A stretch of DNA of 11,132 nucleotides from an uncultured Ruminococcus sp. (GTDB lineage: Bacteria > Bacillota > Clostridia > Oscillospirales > Ruminococcaceae), in NCBI GenBank assembly GCA_947174965.1, contig CAMWKY010000043.1:1-11132 (forward strand), read 5' to 3'. The translations under genes were made by a program, and so were the position numbers. Positions 1 to 6,557 of the stretch are shown here, one piece after another (position 1 is the stretch's first letter; the number at the start of each line of letters is the position of its first letter). Below the pieces are notes generated by a model. It saw only the letters and a list, made by a program, of their open reading frames with translations, had not been told where the DNA came from and did not search any database.

Positions 1-32
1 TGAGCGGCATTTAGAGTAGCTAGCTCTGGCCT

Positions 33-75
33 AAAAAAGTTTTTATTGTATTTTTAATACAATAGAGACTTTTTT
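33..75 (-). terminator. Long hairpin after terL, likely terminator
   Basis: A 20-bp hairpin begins two bases past the large terminase stop codon. The inner stem TATTGTATT (44-52) pairs perfectly with AATACAATA (56-64) across a TTT loop. Bases 41-43 pair weakly with 65-67, and AAAAAAGT (33-40) pairs with ACTTTTTT (68-75). Read on the minus strand it ends in six T's, as an intrinsic terminator does; the plus strand also ends in T's, so it may work in both directions. The stem is AT-rich, which lowers its predicted strength. It would separate terL from the portal and capsid genes expected beyond the left edge. Confidence 0.65.
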
Positions 76-77
76 GT

Positions 78-1682
78 TTACAGAATCAGGAGATTTCGAG
101 TATCGTAAACGCTCACTCCTGTATTTCTCGCACCGCACCTGACAGCACGGTCAAGAGCCATAATCAAAGCAACTGCGCCATCAATCTTTTCTGTAGATTT
201 TTCCTTATCAGGTTTGATATTTCCAGCAGGGTCACGCTTGATGAAGATGTTATCCATCATCCAGCGTAGAACTGGATGCCCGTTGTGAGCGAGTTTCTGT
301 TCAAGAGCAAGTTTCATAAGTTCTTTTGTCGGCGGAGACATATCCCTGTAGCCCTGACCGAACTGTACCAGTGTGAATCCCAGTCCCTCAAGGTTCTGTG
401 ACATCTGCACTGCACCCCAGCGGTCAAATGCAATTTCCCTGATATTAAACTTCGTACCCAGTTCATCAATGAAATTTTCAATAAAACCGTAGTGTACCAC
501 GTCGCCATCAGTAGTCAGCAAAAATCCCTGCCGTTCCCATATATCATATGGAACATGGTCACGTCTGACACGCAAATCAAGTGTTTCTTCAGGTACCCAG
601 AAGTATGGCAGAATGTAATAAAAATCATCCTCATCAGTTGGCGGAAATACAAGCACAAATGCCGTAATATCGGTAGTTGATGCCAAGTCAAGACCTCCAT
701 AACAGACACGTCCTGCAAGCATATTTTCATCAAAAGTGACTTTGCACTTATCCCACTTTTCCATCGGCATCCATCTGACGGACTGCTTTACCCACTGATT
801 TAATCGGAGCTGTCGGAACGCATTTTCTTCTCCCGGATTCTGTCTTGCTGAGTCACAGGCAGCCTGAACTTTATCAAGTCCGACTGTGATTCCAAGTGAG
901 GGATTCGCCTTTGCCCATACTTCAGGGTCTGTCCAGTCGTCGTCATCATCTGCACCATAAATCACAGGATAAAATGTAGGGTCATACTTTCTTCCTTCGA
1001 TTATATCTTTAGCTTTCTGATGCTGTTCATAGCAGATTGAATTTGTATCAGTTCCTGCCGTTGTAATGAGGAAATACAGCGGCTGCATACGTGCATCACC
1101 TGAACCCTTTGTCATAACATCAAAGAGTTTTCTGTTAGGTTGCGTATGTAATTCATCAAAAACTACGCCATGTATGTTGAAACCATGTTTACTGAACGCT
1201 TCGGAGGATAAAACTTGATAAAAGCTATTTGTTGGAAGATAAATAATACGTTTTTGTGAGGTCAAAATTTTTACTCTCTTTGCCAGTGCAGGACACATTC
1301 GCACCATATCAACTGCAACCTCAAAAACAATACCTGCCTGCTGCCTGTCCGCAGCACACCCGTAAACTTCGGCACGTTCCTCGAAGTCTCCGCAGGTCAA
1401 CAGTAACGCAACCGCAGCCGCAAGTTCAGATTTGCCTTGTTTTTTTGGTATTTCAATGTATGCTGTATTAAACTGGCGATAACCATTCGGTTTCAGAACG
1501 CCAAAAAGGTCACGGATAATCTGCTCCTGCCAGTCAATAAGTTCAAATTTTTTTCCTGCCCATGTACCTTTAGTATGGCATAGGCACTGAATAAAATTGA
1601 TAGCATAATCCGCCGCCTCTTTACTGTATTTTGAAGTCTCTGCCATAAATTTTGTCGGCTTGTAATTTTTCAGTTTCCGCAT
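78..1682 (-). CDS. terL: Phage terminase large subunit
   Basis: ATP-driven DNA packaging motor and endonuclease that loads concatemeric phage DNA into the prohead; 534 aa, normal length for the HK97-like/Terminase_1 family. The N-terminal ATPase shows Walker A PKKQGKS (79-85), Walker B VVFDELH (173-179, D176/E177) and the coupling motif ITTAG (206-210). The C-terminal RNase H-like nuclease shows its acidic residues in GGLDLAS (D332), IAFDRWG (D420) and KIDGAVA (D501). The protein ends in a YDTRNLLIL-type tail typical of the family, so it is complete. The start at 1682 was chosen because AAGGTG lies six bases upstream; the open frame runs to 1763, but that extension would be translated through an intrinsic terminator. 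It is separated from terS by about 5 kb of methyltransferase and cargo genes, whereas the two are usually adjacent. A terminator precedes it, so its expression may need readthrough or antitermination. Confidence 0.96.
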   Translation of the reverse strand: MRKLKNYKPTKFMAETSKYSKEAADYAINFIQCLCHTKGTWAGKKFELIDWQEQIIRDLFGVLKPNGYRQFNTAYIEIPKKQGKSELAAAVALLLTCGDFEERAEVYGCAADRQQAGIVFEVAVDMVRMCPALAKRVKILTSQKRIIYLPTNSFYQVLSSEAFSKHGFNIHGVVFDELHTQPNRKLFDVMTKGSGDARMQPLYFLITTAGTDTNSICYEQHQKAKDIIEGRKYDPTFYPVIYGADDDDDWTDPEVWAKANPSLGITVGLDKVQAACDSARQNPGEENAFRQLRLNQWVKQSVRWMPMEKWDKCKVTFDENMLAGRVCYGGLDLASTTDITAFVLVFPPTDEDDFYYILPYFWVPEETLDLRVRRDHVPYDIWERQGFLLTTDGDVVHYGFIENFIDELGTKFNIREIAFDRWGAVQMSQNLEGLGFTLVQFGQGYRDMSPPTKELMKLALEQKLAHNGHPVLRWMMDNIFIKRDPAGNIKPDKEKSTEKIDGAVALIMALDRAVRCGARNTGVSVYDTRNLLIL

Positions 1683-1702
1683 TCTACACCTTCTTTCAGT
1701 AT

Positions 1703-1728
1703 AAAAAAGACCTGACAAATCAGGTCTT
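1703..1728 (-). terminator. Intrinsic terminator ending the cargo cassette
   Basis: Perfect 9-bp stem AAGACCTGA (1707-1715) / TCAGGTCTT (1720-1728) with a 4-base loop. Read on the minus strand it is followed directly by a T tract (1706-1703, six T's including the stem end). It lies 112 bases past the zinc-ribbon stop codon and 20 bases before the terL start, so it closes the amidoligase cassette and insulates terL from the cassette promoters. Confidence 0.85.
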
Positions 1729-1840
1729 AAATGATATTTAATATAAGCTCCCATTGTTGCCATTGTTTTATGAGAGTGGTAAACGTTTCAAGGGTAGTTG
1801 AAAACGACGGACGTGGGGCAATGTGGTGGCTTGTGTGCGG

Positions 1841-2041
1841 TTATGAGGAGCAGTTTCGGTGAATAATGCTGATGATTTTTTCCTGTTCCTCTACGGGAAG
1901 CGCCAAACTTTGCAGACTTTCTCTTATTCCGCAGTCGGAGCAGATTGGAGTCAGATTGTCATCTCTTGAAATGGCAGGTCTGCCGATGTAAGTTTTACCG
2001 CATTTTGGACAGATTCTCGGTTCTCTGATTTCACTTTTCAT
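1841..2041 (-). CDS. Small zinc-ribbon protein of the cargo cassette
   Basis: A 66-aa protein with two zinc knuckles, CPKC (C11, C14) and CSDC (C34, C37), which should bind one zinc ion as a ribbon. They are joined by a segment with PAISRDDN, a pattern I associate with small Clostridia and phage zinc-ribbon proteins. The C-terminal third (EEQEKIISIIHRN) is predicted helical. The ATG at 2041 is preceded by AAAGGGG eight bases upstream; the frame is open to 2074 but that extension has no good ribosome site. It overlaps the 3' end of the cyclotransferase gene by 11 bases, so the two are probably translationally coupled and may share a function. No enzymatic residues are visible. It may be an adaptor binding nucleic acid or protein; the function is unknown. 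Confidence 0.75.
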   Translation of the reverse strand: MKSEIREPRICPKCGKTYIGRPAISRDDNLTPICSDCGIRESLQSLALPVEEQEKIISIIHRNCSS

Positions 2042-2483
2042 CTCTCGCACCCCTTTCGCTGATGTCAAATGCAAGCCGTAAATGTTTCAGGTCAAATTCA
2101 AAATCACGGTAACCCTGAACGCAGGTTCTGACATAGGAACTGCTCGGAATCCCTATTGGTCTTTCCTCGTGCATGATGTACACGAAAGCCATGATTTTTC
2201 GGCAGTTTATGGTCACTTCCATTTCCGTCTTGTAATAGAAATTAGGATAGCCCTCGTAAATGTCAAGCCTAAGTTCGTCATCGTCGGAAACTTCCCACAC
2301 ACCAACGGGAACGCTCGAATTTTCAGCTTTTTCAATGGTGAGGTAAGAGCCTGTTTTTGAGCCTTTGAACAGCAATTCGTAGCCCTTGATTTCGGCAGTT
2401 CCTACGATTTTTGCATCAGGACAGCGGGACTTCATCTGCTGAATATTGAGGTTACTGCCATAAGCCAAGTAAAATTTTTTCAT
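2031..2483 (-). CDS. Gamma-glutamylcyclotransferase / AIG2-like protein
   Basis: 150 aa, full length for the GGCT/AIG2-like fold. The N-terminus carries the signature YGSNL (Y8-L12) that binds the gamma-glutamyl substrate, and LDIYEGYP (73-80) supplies the expected catalytic acid, E77. The C-terminal PSSSYVRTCVQGY segment is also typical. Family members release 5-oxoproline from gamma-glutamyl amines or peptides. The real substrate here is unknown; reversal of a modification made by the neighbouring amidoligase is the natural inference. The ATG at 2483 has AAAGGA nine bases upstream, so it is preferred over the in-frame TTG at 2501. It has its own promoter at 2506-2542 and is overlapped at its end by the zinc-ribbon gene. 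It is cytoplasmic, with no signal peptide or membrane segment. Confidence 0.9.
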   Translation of the reverse strand: MKKFYLAYGSNLNIQQMKSRCPDAKIVGTAEIKGYELLFKGSKTGSYLTIEKAENSSVPVGVWEVSDDDELRLDIYEGYPNFYYKTEMEVTINCRKIMAFVYIMHEERPIGIPSSSYVRTCVQGYRDFEFDLKHLRLAFDISERGARDEK

Positions 2484-2505
2484 CAAAATCAATCCTTTCA
2501 ATTTT

Positions 2506-2542
2506 GTAGTAACATATTACCATAAATAAAAACTTTTAGCAA
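2506..2542 (-). promoter_or_regulatory. Promoter and operator-like site of the cyclotransferase
   Basis: Read on the minus strand: -35 TTGCTA (2542-2537), a 17-bp spacer, and an extended -10 TGG-TAATAT (TAATAT at 2519-2514). The start point would fall near 2507, giving a leader of about 24 bases. The 19-bp sequence TATGGTAATATGTTACTAC (2524-2506) covers the -10 and is identical to one at the amidoligase promoter. Its core GTAATATGTTAC (2520-2509) has palindromic GTAA/TTAC arms, placed where a repressor would block polymerase. Confidence 0.7.
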
Positions 2543-2606
2543 TATCATTACTGCACAAACTTTCATGGAGGATTTTGTATACCATTTTTCTGTAGGGAAC
2601 TTGCTT

Positions 2607-2663
2607 CTACCACCCCAAGACCGCCATTTTCAGCGGTTGAGGTAGCAGGAAAAAATCTCCTGC
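2607..2663 (-). other. Hairpins between amidoligase and cyclotransferase genes
   Basis: Two possible RNA hairpins lie in the 183-base gap. GCAGGA (2645-2650) pairs with TCCTGC (2658-2663) just after the amidoligase stop. ACCGC (2620-2624) pairs with GCGGT (2633-2637) inside an outer stem CTACC (2607-2611) / GGTAG (2641-2645); the outer stem competes with the first hairpin at base 2645. Neither has a T tract behind it on the minus strand, so this is not a standard intrinsic terminator. It could be an mRNA 3'-end structure or a leftover recombination junction. The rest of the gap holds the cyclotransferase promoter. Confidence 0.35.
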
Positions 2664-2666
2664 AGT

Positions 2667-3608
2667 TCAGTTTCTGAATCTCCATGCGGCATTACCATCA
2701 AGGTTTCGGGTTAAAAAATCCCTTGCTGTAGCGAATTCCTCGCCGACAAGTCCCAAACGGATAAGCCAAGTCCGCATTGCAAATTTTGGATTTTCGGTCT
2801 GCTGTGGCTTCGGACTTGCCGTTTTCAGTTCCTTTGCCATTTCGGAAAGTGCAAGGCAAAGCTGAATGTAACTTTTGAGCTGTCCTGCGTGAAGTCCGTT
2901 TTTCTTGCCATTCGCAGGCTTGTCAAACTGAAAAAGTCTGAACTCAATCGTGCTTTTTGTGAACATTGCATGGTAATTCAAGCAATGGTAACGGCTGTCG
3001 TTGTAGTGCTGATTTCGTCCGCAGTCCGCATTATTTGCCGTGTACCAGATGTCCGCAAGCTGTGGCATTGTGGTGGGTTTCTTTTTGTTAAGCTGTTCAA
3101 TAAAATCGGGGTTGACCGTACTGCAATAGCGGTTGATTCTGCCGTGGTCGATTTTCAGTGCGTTGATAATCAGCGTTTCGTGACTTGCCATAATGTTCGC
3201 AAGGTTGCGTAAAGTCTGCGGAGTGTGACCTTTTGCACCGATGTGAATATGAACTCCTGCACCGATTCCTGCGTGGCTTACCGCACCTGCTTTGCGAAGT
3301 CGGCGGATAAGTTCCTGCAAGGTTTCGATGTCGCTGTAATTCAAAATCGGGGTTACCAGTTCGCACTTTTCGTTGTCAGGACCAGCAATTGAAACGTCCC
3401 TCTGGAATTTCCATTCTCTGCCCTCACTGTCCCAAGCCGACCAAGTGCTGTAGCCGTTTCTGCTTGCTGTATTTTCAAATCTTCCTGTTCCGAAGAAGTC
3501 GGCGGCAATTTTTGATGCGTTCTCCCTCGTGATGTGATTCATTTCAATCTCAACCCCGATGGTTTGATTTTTAAGGTTTTCAATCTGCTGTGCGGTTTTT
3601 GCGTTCAT
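2667..3608 (-). CDS. Amidoligase (Amidoligase_2 family)
   Basis: A 313-aa soluble protein of the Amidoligase_2 family, distant relatives of the glutamine-synthetase/gamma-glutamylcysteine-ligase fold that join a carboxylate to an amine using ATP. Recognisable parts are the N-terminal GVEIEMN (18-24, acidic metal or nucleotide ligands), CELVTPIL (82-89), the histidine-rich GVHIHIGAKGH (118-128) and the strand IEFRLFQF (221-228). The ATG at 3608 has GGAGG eight bases upstream, better than the in-frame ATG at 3662, which would overlap the promoter -10. The gene has its own promoter and is followed by the GGCT-like and zinc-ribbon genes. From memory, published comparative genomics has noted amidoligases beside AIG2-like cyclotransferases and suggested peptide or protein modification. 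The actual substrates (free amino acid, peptide tag, protein side chain) cannot be read from the sequence. Confidence 0.88.
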   Translation of the reverse strand: MNAKTAQQIENLKNQTIGVEIEMNHITRENASKIAADFFGTGRFENTASRNGYSTWSAWDSEGREWKFQRDVSIAGPDNEKCELVTPILNYSDIETLQELIRRLRKAGAVSHAGIGAGVHIHIGAKGHTPQTLRNLANIMASHETLIINALKIDHGRINRYCSTVNPDFIEQLNKKKPTTMPQLADIWYTANNADCGRNQHYNDSRYHCLNYHAMFTKSTIEFRLFQFDKPANGKKNGLHAGQLKSYIQLCLALSEMAKELKTASPKPQQTENPKFAMRTWLIRLGLVGEEFATARDFLTRNLDGNAAWRFRN

Positions 3609-3644
3609 TGTGTTTTCCTCCATTTTATGTTGTTTTCCCTTTCG

Positions 3645-3681
3645 GTAGTAACATATTACCATACAATCTCACACTTATCAA
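3645..3681 (-). promoter_or_regulatory. Promoter and operator-like site of the amidoligase
   Basis: Read on the minus strand: -35 TTGATA (3681-3676), a 17-bp spacer, and an extended -10 TGG-TAATAT (TAATAT at 3658-3653). The -35 contains the stop codon of the C5 methyltransferase gene. The predicted start is near 3646, with a leader of about 38 bases. The 19-bp repeat TATGGTAATATGTTACTAC (3663-3645) is identical to that at 2524-2506, palindromic core included, so both cassette promoters are probably under one regulator. No regulator gene is visible in the window. Confidence 0.75.
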
Positions 3682-3771
3682 GCCGCTAAATGTACAGAAG
3701 TTTTGGCTGTATATCTGCGAAAACATTGTATGATATACACACTTGATAAACTTGATTTTTTATGGTAATAT
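3653..3771. repeat. Imperfect 30-bp inverted repeat of promoter elements
   Basis: The arm 3653-3682 and the reverse complement of 3742-3771 match at 24 of 30 positions. Both hold CTTGATAA at the outer promoter end and ATGGTAATAT at the -10 end. The arms are 59 bases apart and point away from each other, giving a divergent double-promoter arrangement over the last codons of the C5 methyltransferase gene. Confidence 0.6.
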
Positions 3772-5288
3772 TGATTAAAATGGAAAAGCATCTTTGATTT
3801 AAAAATCGCATGGATGGCATAATAAGCAATTCCGGCAAGAACGAACCACGCACAGGGTAATGCGATTCCGTTGCCCCACATTTTGTATGCAGCACTGTCG
3901 GAATATGGATTTTTCAGCCATTTAAGAATCTGTTTATCAGATTTCGACTTTTTATCAGGATTGACAGCTCTGTGGTGCGTTTCAAAAACTTCATGCCAGA
4001 ACTTCAGTTGTTCTTCTGTTGGATTTGGAATTTCAAGTTCATCGCACCACCATGTTGGCATTCCTTGTAGTAATGCACATTCCTGTGGAGTAAGTCGCCG
4101 GACGGTGTATTCAGGTTCTTCTGAAATGGTAGGAGGGTCTTTGTAATCACTTGCAGTCAGCGTATTTGCGAGGTTTTCAGATATTTCGGTATGATGAGAA
4201 TTTTTACTCGTTGAGTATACAACACTATGATTTTCAATGCAGTTCAGTGTATACATTATATCAGATTGCCTGTAACCGTTGCCGTGATGTGACGGGCGTG
4301 AACCGTTGCCCTCAAGCACAACTATTCCGCCTTGATTACATGACGGATTAATGCCGGAAGTGTCAACAGTTCGGGCTGAATCTGCTTTGTAAAATCCGCT
4401 GTGTGGATTATCGGACATCATGGCACTGCTGTTTTTGGAGCATATACCAAATGTCTGTTTTTCCACTACAAACGGCTGATTATTTCCGCCTGTCCCGTAA
4501 GTTGAAAGAACTGTCGGAGCAATTTCAAGAGGCCCTGTGTATCTTGTATCCTGCGAATGATTCTCAAACATCAGACCTGTGCCTAATATTCCAAAGCGAT
4601 TTTCAGCACTTCGGGAAGCTGCTTGCCACGCTCGGAAGCTCTCCGCAGAATACCCTGACAGGCTCTCGGACTCAAAGAGTATTTTTCCGGCACATTCTCC
4701 ATCAAAATCTGCAACAAGGTAGATGCGTTTTCTTCGCTGGGCGACTCCCCAGTATTGTGCGTCAAGAGTTCTGTAGGCGACTGAGAAATTATCTCCCACG
4801 ATTTCGCCCGACTTTGCCCACTTCTCAGGTCGAGGAACAGAAATTGTACCGTCTTTAATTTTGCAGATTTCCTCAAGAACTGTTCTGAAATCCTCTCCGC
4901 CGTTGGAGCTAAAAGCACCACAGACGTTTTCCCACACGATGAATCTCGGATATCTGCCATTTGTTGCACACCTCATTTCTTTAATAACTCGGATTGCCTG
5001 AAAGAACAGTCCTGAATGCTCTGCGTTTAGTCCTGCTCTTTTTCCTGCGATTGATAAATCAGTACATGGACTGCCGAAAGTGATAATATCCACAGTTTCA
5101 AGCTCTGCACCGTTTATGTACGAAATATCGCCATAATACTTTACTTGTGGCAGACGTTTTTCCGTAACGGCAATCGGGAACGGTTCAATTTCTGATTTCC
5201 ATACAGGCTTAATTCCTGATAAGATACCAGCAACAGGAAAAGTGCCTGAGCCGTCAAAAAGGCTACCAAGAGTAAGTTGTCTATTCAT
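3678..5288 (-). CDS. DNA (cytosine-5) methyltransferase
   Basis: Transfers a methyl group from S-adenosylmethionine to C5 of cytosine in DNA; in a phage this usually protects against host restriction. The 536-aa product has the C5 motifs in order: motif I LGSLFDGSGTF (7-17, SAM binding), motif IV FGSPCTDLS (71-79, catalytic C75), motif VI ENV (120-122), motif VIII QRRKR (184-188), then a target-recognition region of about 200 residues, motif IX RRLTPQECALLQG (397-409) and motif X GNGIA (472-476). The start at 5288 overlaps the ParB-methyltransferase stop by 8 bases (ATGAATAG), which implies translational coupling. It puts motif I at the N-terminus as in relatives; the frame is open to 5345. 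About 49 residues follow the motif X region with no family resemblance I can see, and this tail coincides with the promoter inverted repeat, so it may be a new 3' end made when the cargo cassette inserted. No cognate endonuclease is present. Confidence 0.93.
   Translation of the reverse strand: MNRQLTLGSLFDGSGTFPVAGILSGIKPVWKSEIEPFPIAVTEKRLPQVKYYGDISYINGAELETVDIITFGSPCTDLSIAGKRAGLNAEHSGLFFQAIRVIKEMRCATNGRYPRFIVWENVCGAFSSNGGEDFRTVLEEICKIKDGTISVPRPEKWAKSGEIVGDNFSVAYRTLDAQYWGVAQRRKRIYLVADFDGECAGKILFESESLSGYSAESFRAWQAASRSAENRFGILGTGLMFENHSQDTRYTGPLEIAPTVLSTYGTGGNNQPFVVEKQTFGICSKNSSAMMSDNPHSGFYKADSARTVDTSGINPSCNQGGIVVLEGNGSRPSHHGNGYRQSDIMYTLNCIENHSVVYSTSKNSHHTEISENLANTLTASDYKDPPTISEEPEYTVRRLTPQECALLQGMPTWWCDELEIPNPTEEQLKFWHEVFETHHRAVNPDKKSKSDKQILKWLKNPYSDSAAYKMWGNGIALPCAWFVLAGIAYYAIHAIFKSKMLFHFNQYYHKKSSLSSVYIIQCFRRYTAKTSVHLAA
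3743..3771 (+). promoter_or_regulatory. Possible plus-strand promoter inside the C5 methyltransferase gene
   Basis: TTGATA (3743-3748), a 17-bp spacer, then TGG-TAATAT (TAATAT at 3766-3771): the same design as the two cassette promoters, but pointing antisense into the methyltransferase gene. The right half of the palindrome is missing here. No convincing plus-strand gene follows, since the next ATG opens only a five-codon frame. It would make an antisense or small RNA if active, or it may be a decayed duplicate. Confidence 0.45.
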
Positions 5289-6531
5289 TGGCATTAATCT
5301 CGGTATAAGAGATTTTCCTGCCGTTTCTGATAACATATACATCATCAGAACTGCCGTTTTTCAGCGATATATAGCGTTCAACGGCAACGTCCACAAATTT
5401 CGGTTCAAGTTCAATGCCATAGCAGATACGGTTCAGCTGTTCGCAGGCGATTAACGTGGAAGCACTGCCGAGAAATCCGTCAAGAACAAGTCCGTTTGAC
5501 TGAGTACACTGAGAAATCAGGTAGGCAATCAGTGGTACTGGCTTTGAACTCGGGTGACCACAGCCGTCCTCTTTGGAGTTCCTGATTCTATCAAATTCAA
5601 ATACTGTTTTCTGCTTCTGGTCGCCGTACCAGATATGCTTGCCGTCCTTACGCCAGCCCCAGATGATTGGTTCGTGAATGTATTTCCAGTCGGTTCTTGT
5701 GAGAACAAGACGGTCTTTCTTCCAGACCAGACCTGCACCGACCTTGAAACCTGCATCTTCATAGGCATCGTGGAATACACGGGCTTTTGAAGTGGCATAA
5801 AATACATAGATACTCGCATCTTTTGCCATTGCATCACGAAAACGTTCAAAAGAAGATTTCAGAAATTCATAACCCTTTTCATCATCAAGGTCATCATTTT
5901 TGATTTTGCCTGATGTGCTTTCAAGTTTTACAAGATATGGCGGGTCAGTGCATACAAGATTTACTTTTGTATCACCAAGAAGTTCCATGTAAGTTTCAGG
6001 CAAAGTGGAATCACCACATATAACAGTATGTCTGCCAAGATGCCATACATCACCAAGTTTGGATTTGCATGGCTTTTCCAGTTCCGCATCCACATCGAAG
6101 TCGTCCTGCTGTGCATCATCATCTGATGCAAACAAGTCCGCCAGTTCTTTTTCATCAAATCCAGTCAAGCCTAAATCAAAACCGAGATTCTGTAATTCTT
6201 CCATTTCGACAGCAAGCAAATCCTCGTCCCAGCCTGCATCAAGTGCCATACGATTATCAGCAAGTATGTAGGCTTTTTTCTGTGCTTCGGTGAAGTGTTC
6301 CACAAATACACACGGTACTTCTGTATAATTCTCTTCTTTCGCTGCCGAAAATCTGCCGTGACCTGCTATGACATTAAAATTTTTATCAATAATTATGGGA
6401 TTGATAAACCCGAATTCTCTCAGGCTTGAACGGAGCTTTGTAATCTGCTCCCTGCTGTGAGTTCGGGCATTATTTGCGTAGGGTATCAGCTTATCTGTCG
6501 GGACAAGCTGAAAAGTTGTTGTTGTTTTCAT
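5281..6531 (-). CDS. ParB-domain / DNA adenine-N6 methyltransferase fusion
   Basis: A 416-aa two-part protein. Residues 8-90 form a ParB/Srx-like N-terminal domain, with AGHGRFSAAKE (56-66) as the GHxR-type signature. Residues 165-395 form a DNA methyltransferase with the catalytic DPPY (196-199) before the SAM-binding motif (HPSSKPVPL 326-334, DGFLGSAST 351-359). This order fits the beta class of N6-adenine/N4-cytosine enzymes, most likely N6-adenine. The linker (about 142-160) is acidic. The ParB domain may help bind DNA; this fusion is common in Clostridia phages between terS and terL. The ATG at 6531 has GGAG ten bases upstream. It is translationally coupled to the C5 methyltransferase downstream. 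Anti-restriction is the likely role; a regulatory or packaging role cannot be excluded. Confidence 0.93.
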   Translation of the reverse strand: MKTTTTFQLVPTDKLIPYANNARTHSREQITKLRSSLREFGFINPIIIDKNFNVIAGHGRFSAAKEENYTEVPCVFVEHFTEAQKKAYILADNRMALDAGWDEDLLAVEMEELQNLGFDLGLTGFDEKELADLFASDDDAQQDDFDVDAELEKPCKSKLGDVWHLGRHTVICGDSTLPETYMELLGDTKVNLVCTDPPYLVKLESTSGKIKNDDLDDEKGYEFLKSSFERFRDAMAKDASIYVFYATSKARVFHDAYEDAGFKVGAGLVWKKDRLVLTRTDWKYIHEPIIWGWRKDGKHIWYGDQKQKTVFEFDRIRNSKEDGCGHPSSKPVPLIAYLISQCTQSNGLVLDGFLGSASTLIACEQLNRICYGIELEPKFVDVAVERYISLKNGSSDDVYVIRNGRKISYTEINANE

Positions 6532-6557
6532 TTTGACATTTCTCCATTTTAGTATGA

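Noticed and set aside
1683..1763. Longer terL start at 1763 adding 27 residues
   Set aside because: The extra codons run through a perfect intrinsic terminator, and the ATG at 1682 has a clear ribosome site six bases upstream.
2487..2555. A 22-codon minus-strand frame upstream of the cyclotransferase (MKVCAVMILL...)
   Set aside because: No ribosome site (the bases before it read CCTCC), and it overlaps the promoter elements.
3609..3662. Longer amidoligase start at 3662
   Set aside because: The ATG lies in the promoter -10 region, upstream of the predicted transcript start; GGAGG stands eight bases before the ATG at 3608.
1703..3681. Transposon or insertion sequence carrying the cassette
   Set aside because: No transposase or integrase gene, no terminal inverted repeats bracketing the cassette and no target duplication that I can see; the 3653-3771 repeat lies only at one end.
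4151..4858. Plus-strand open frames of 66 and 151 codons opposite the C5 methyltransferase
   Set aside because: Antisense to a gene with a full set of motifs; low-complexity Cys/Ser/Phe-rich translations and no ribosome sites.
5289..5345. Longer C5 methyltransferase start at 5345
   Set aside because: Family members begin just before motif I, and the ATG at 5288 makes a classic short overlap with the upstream stop codon.
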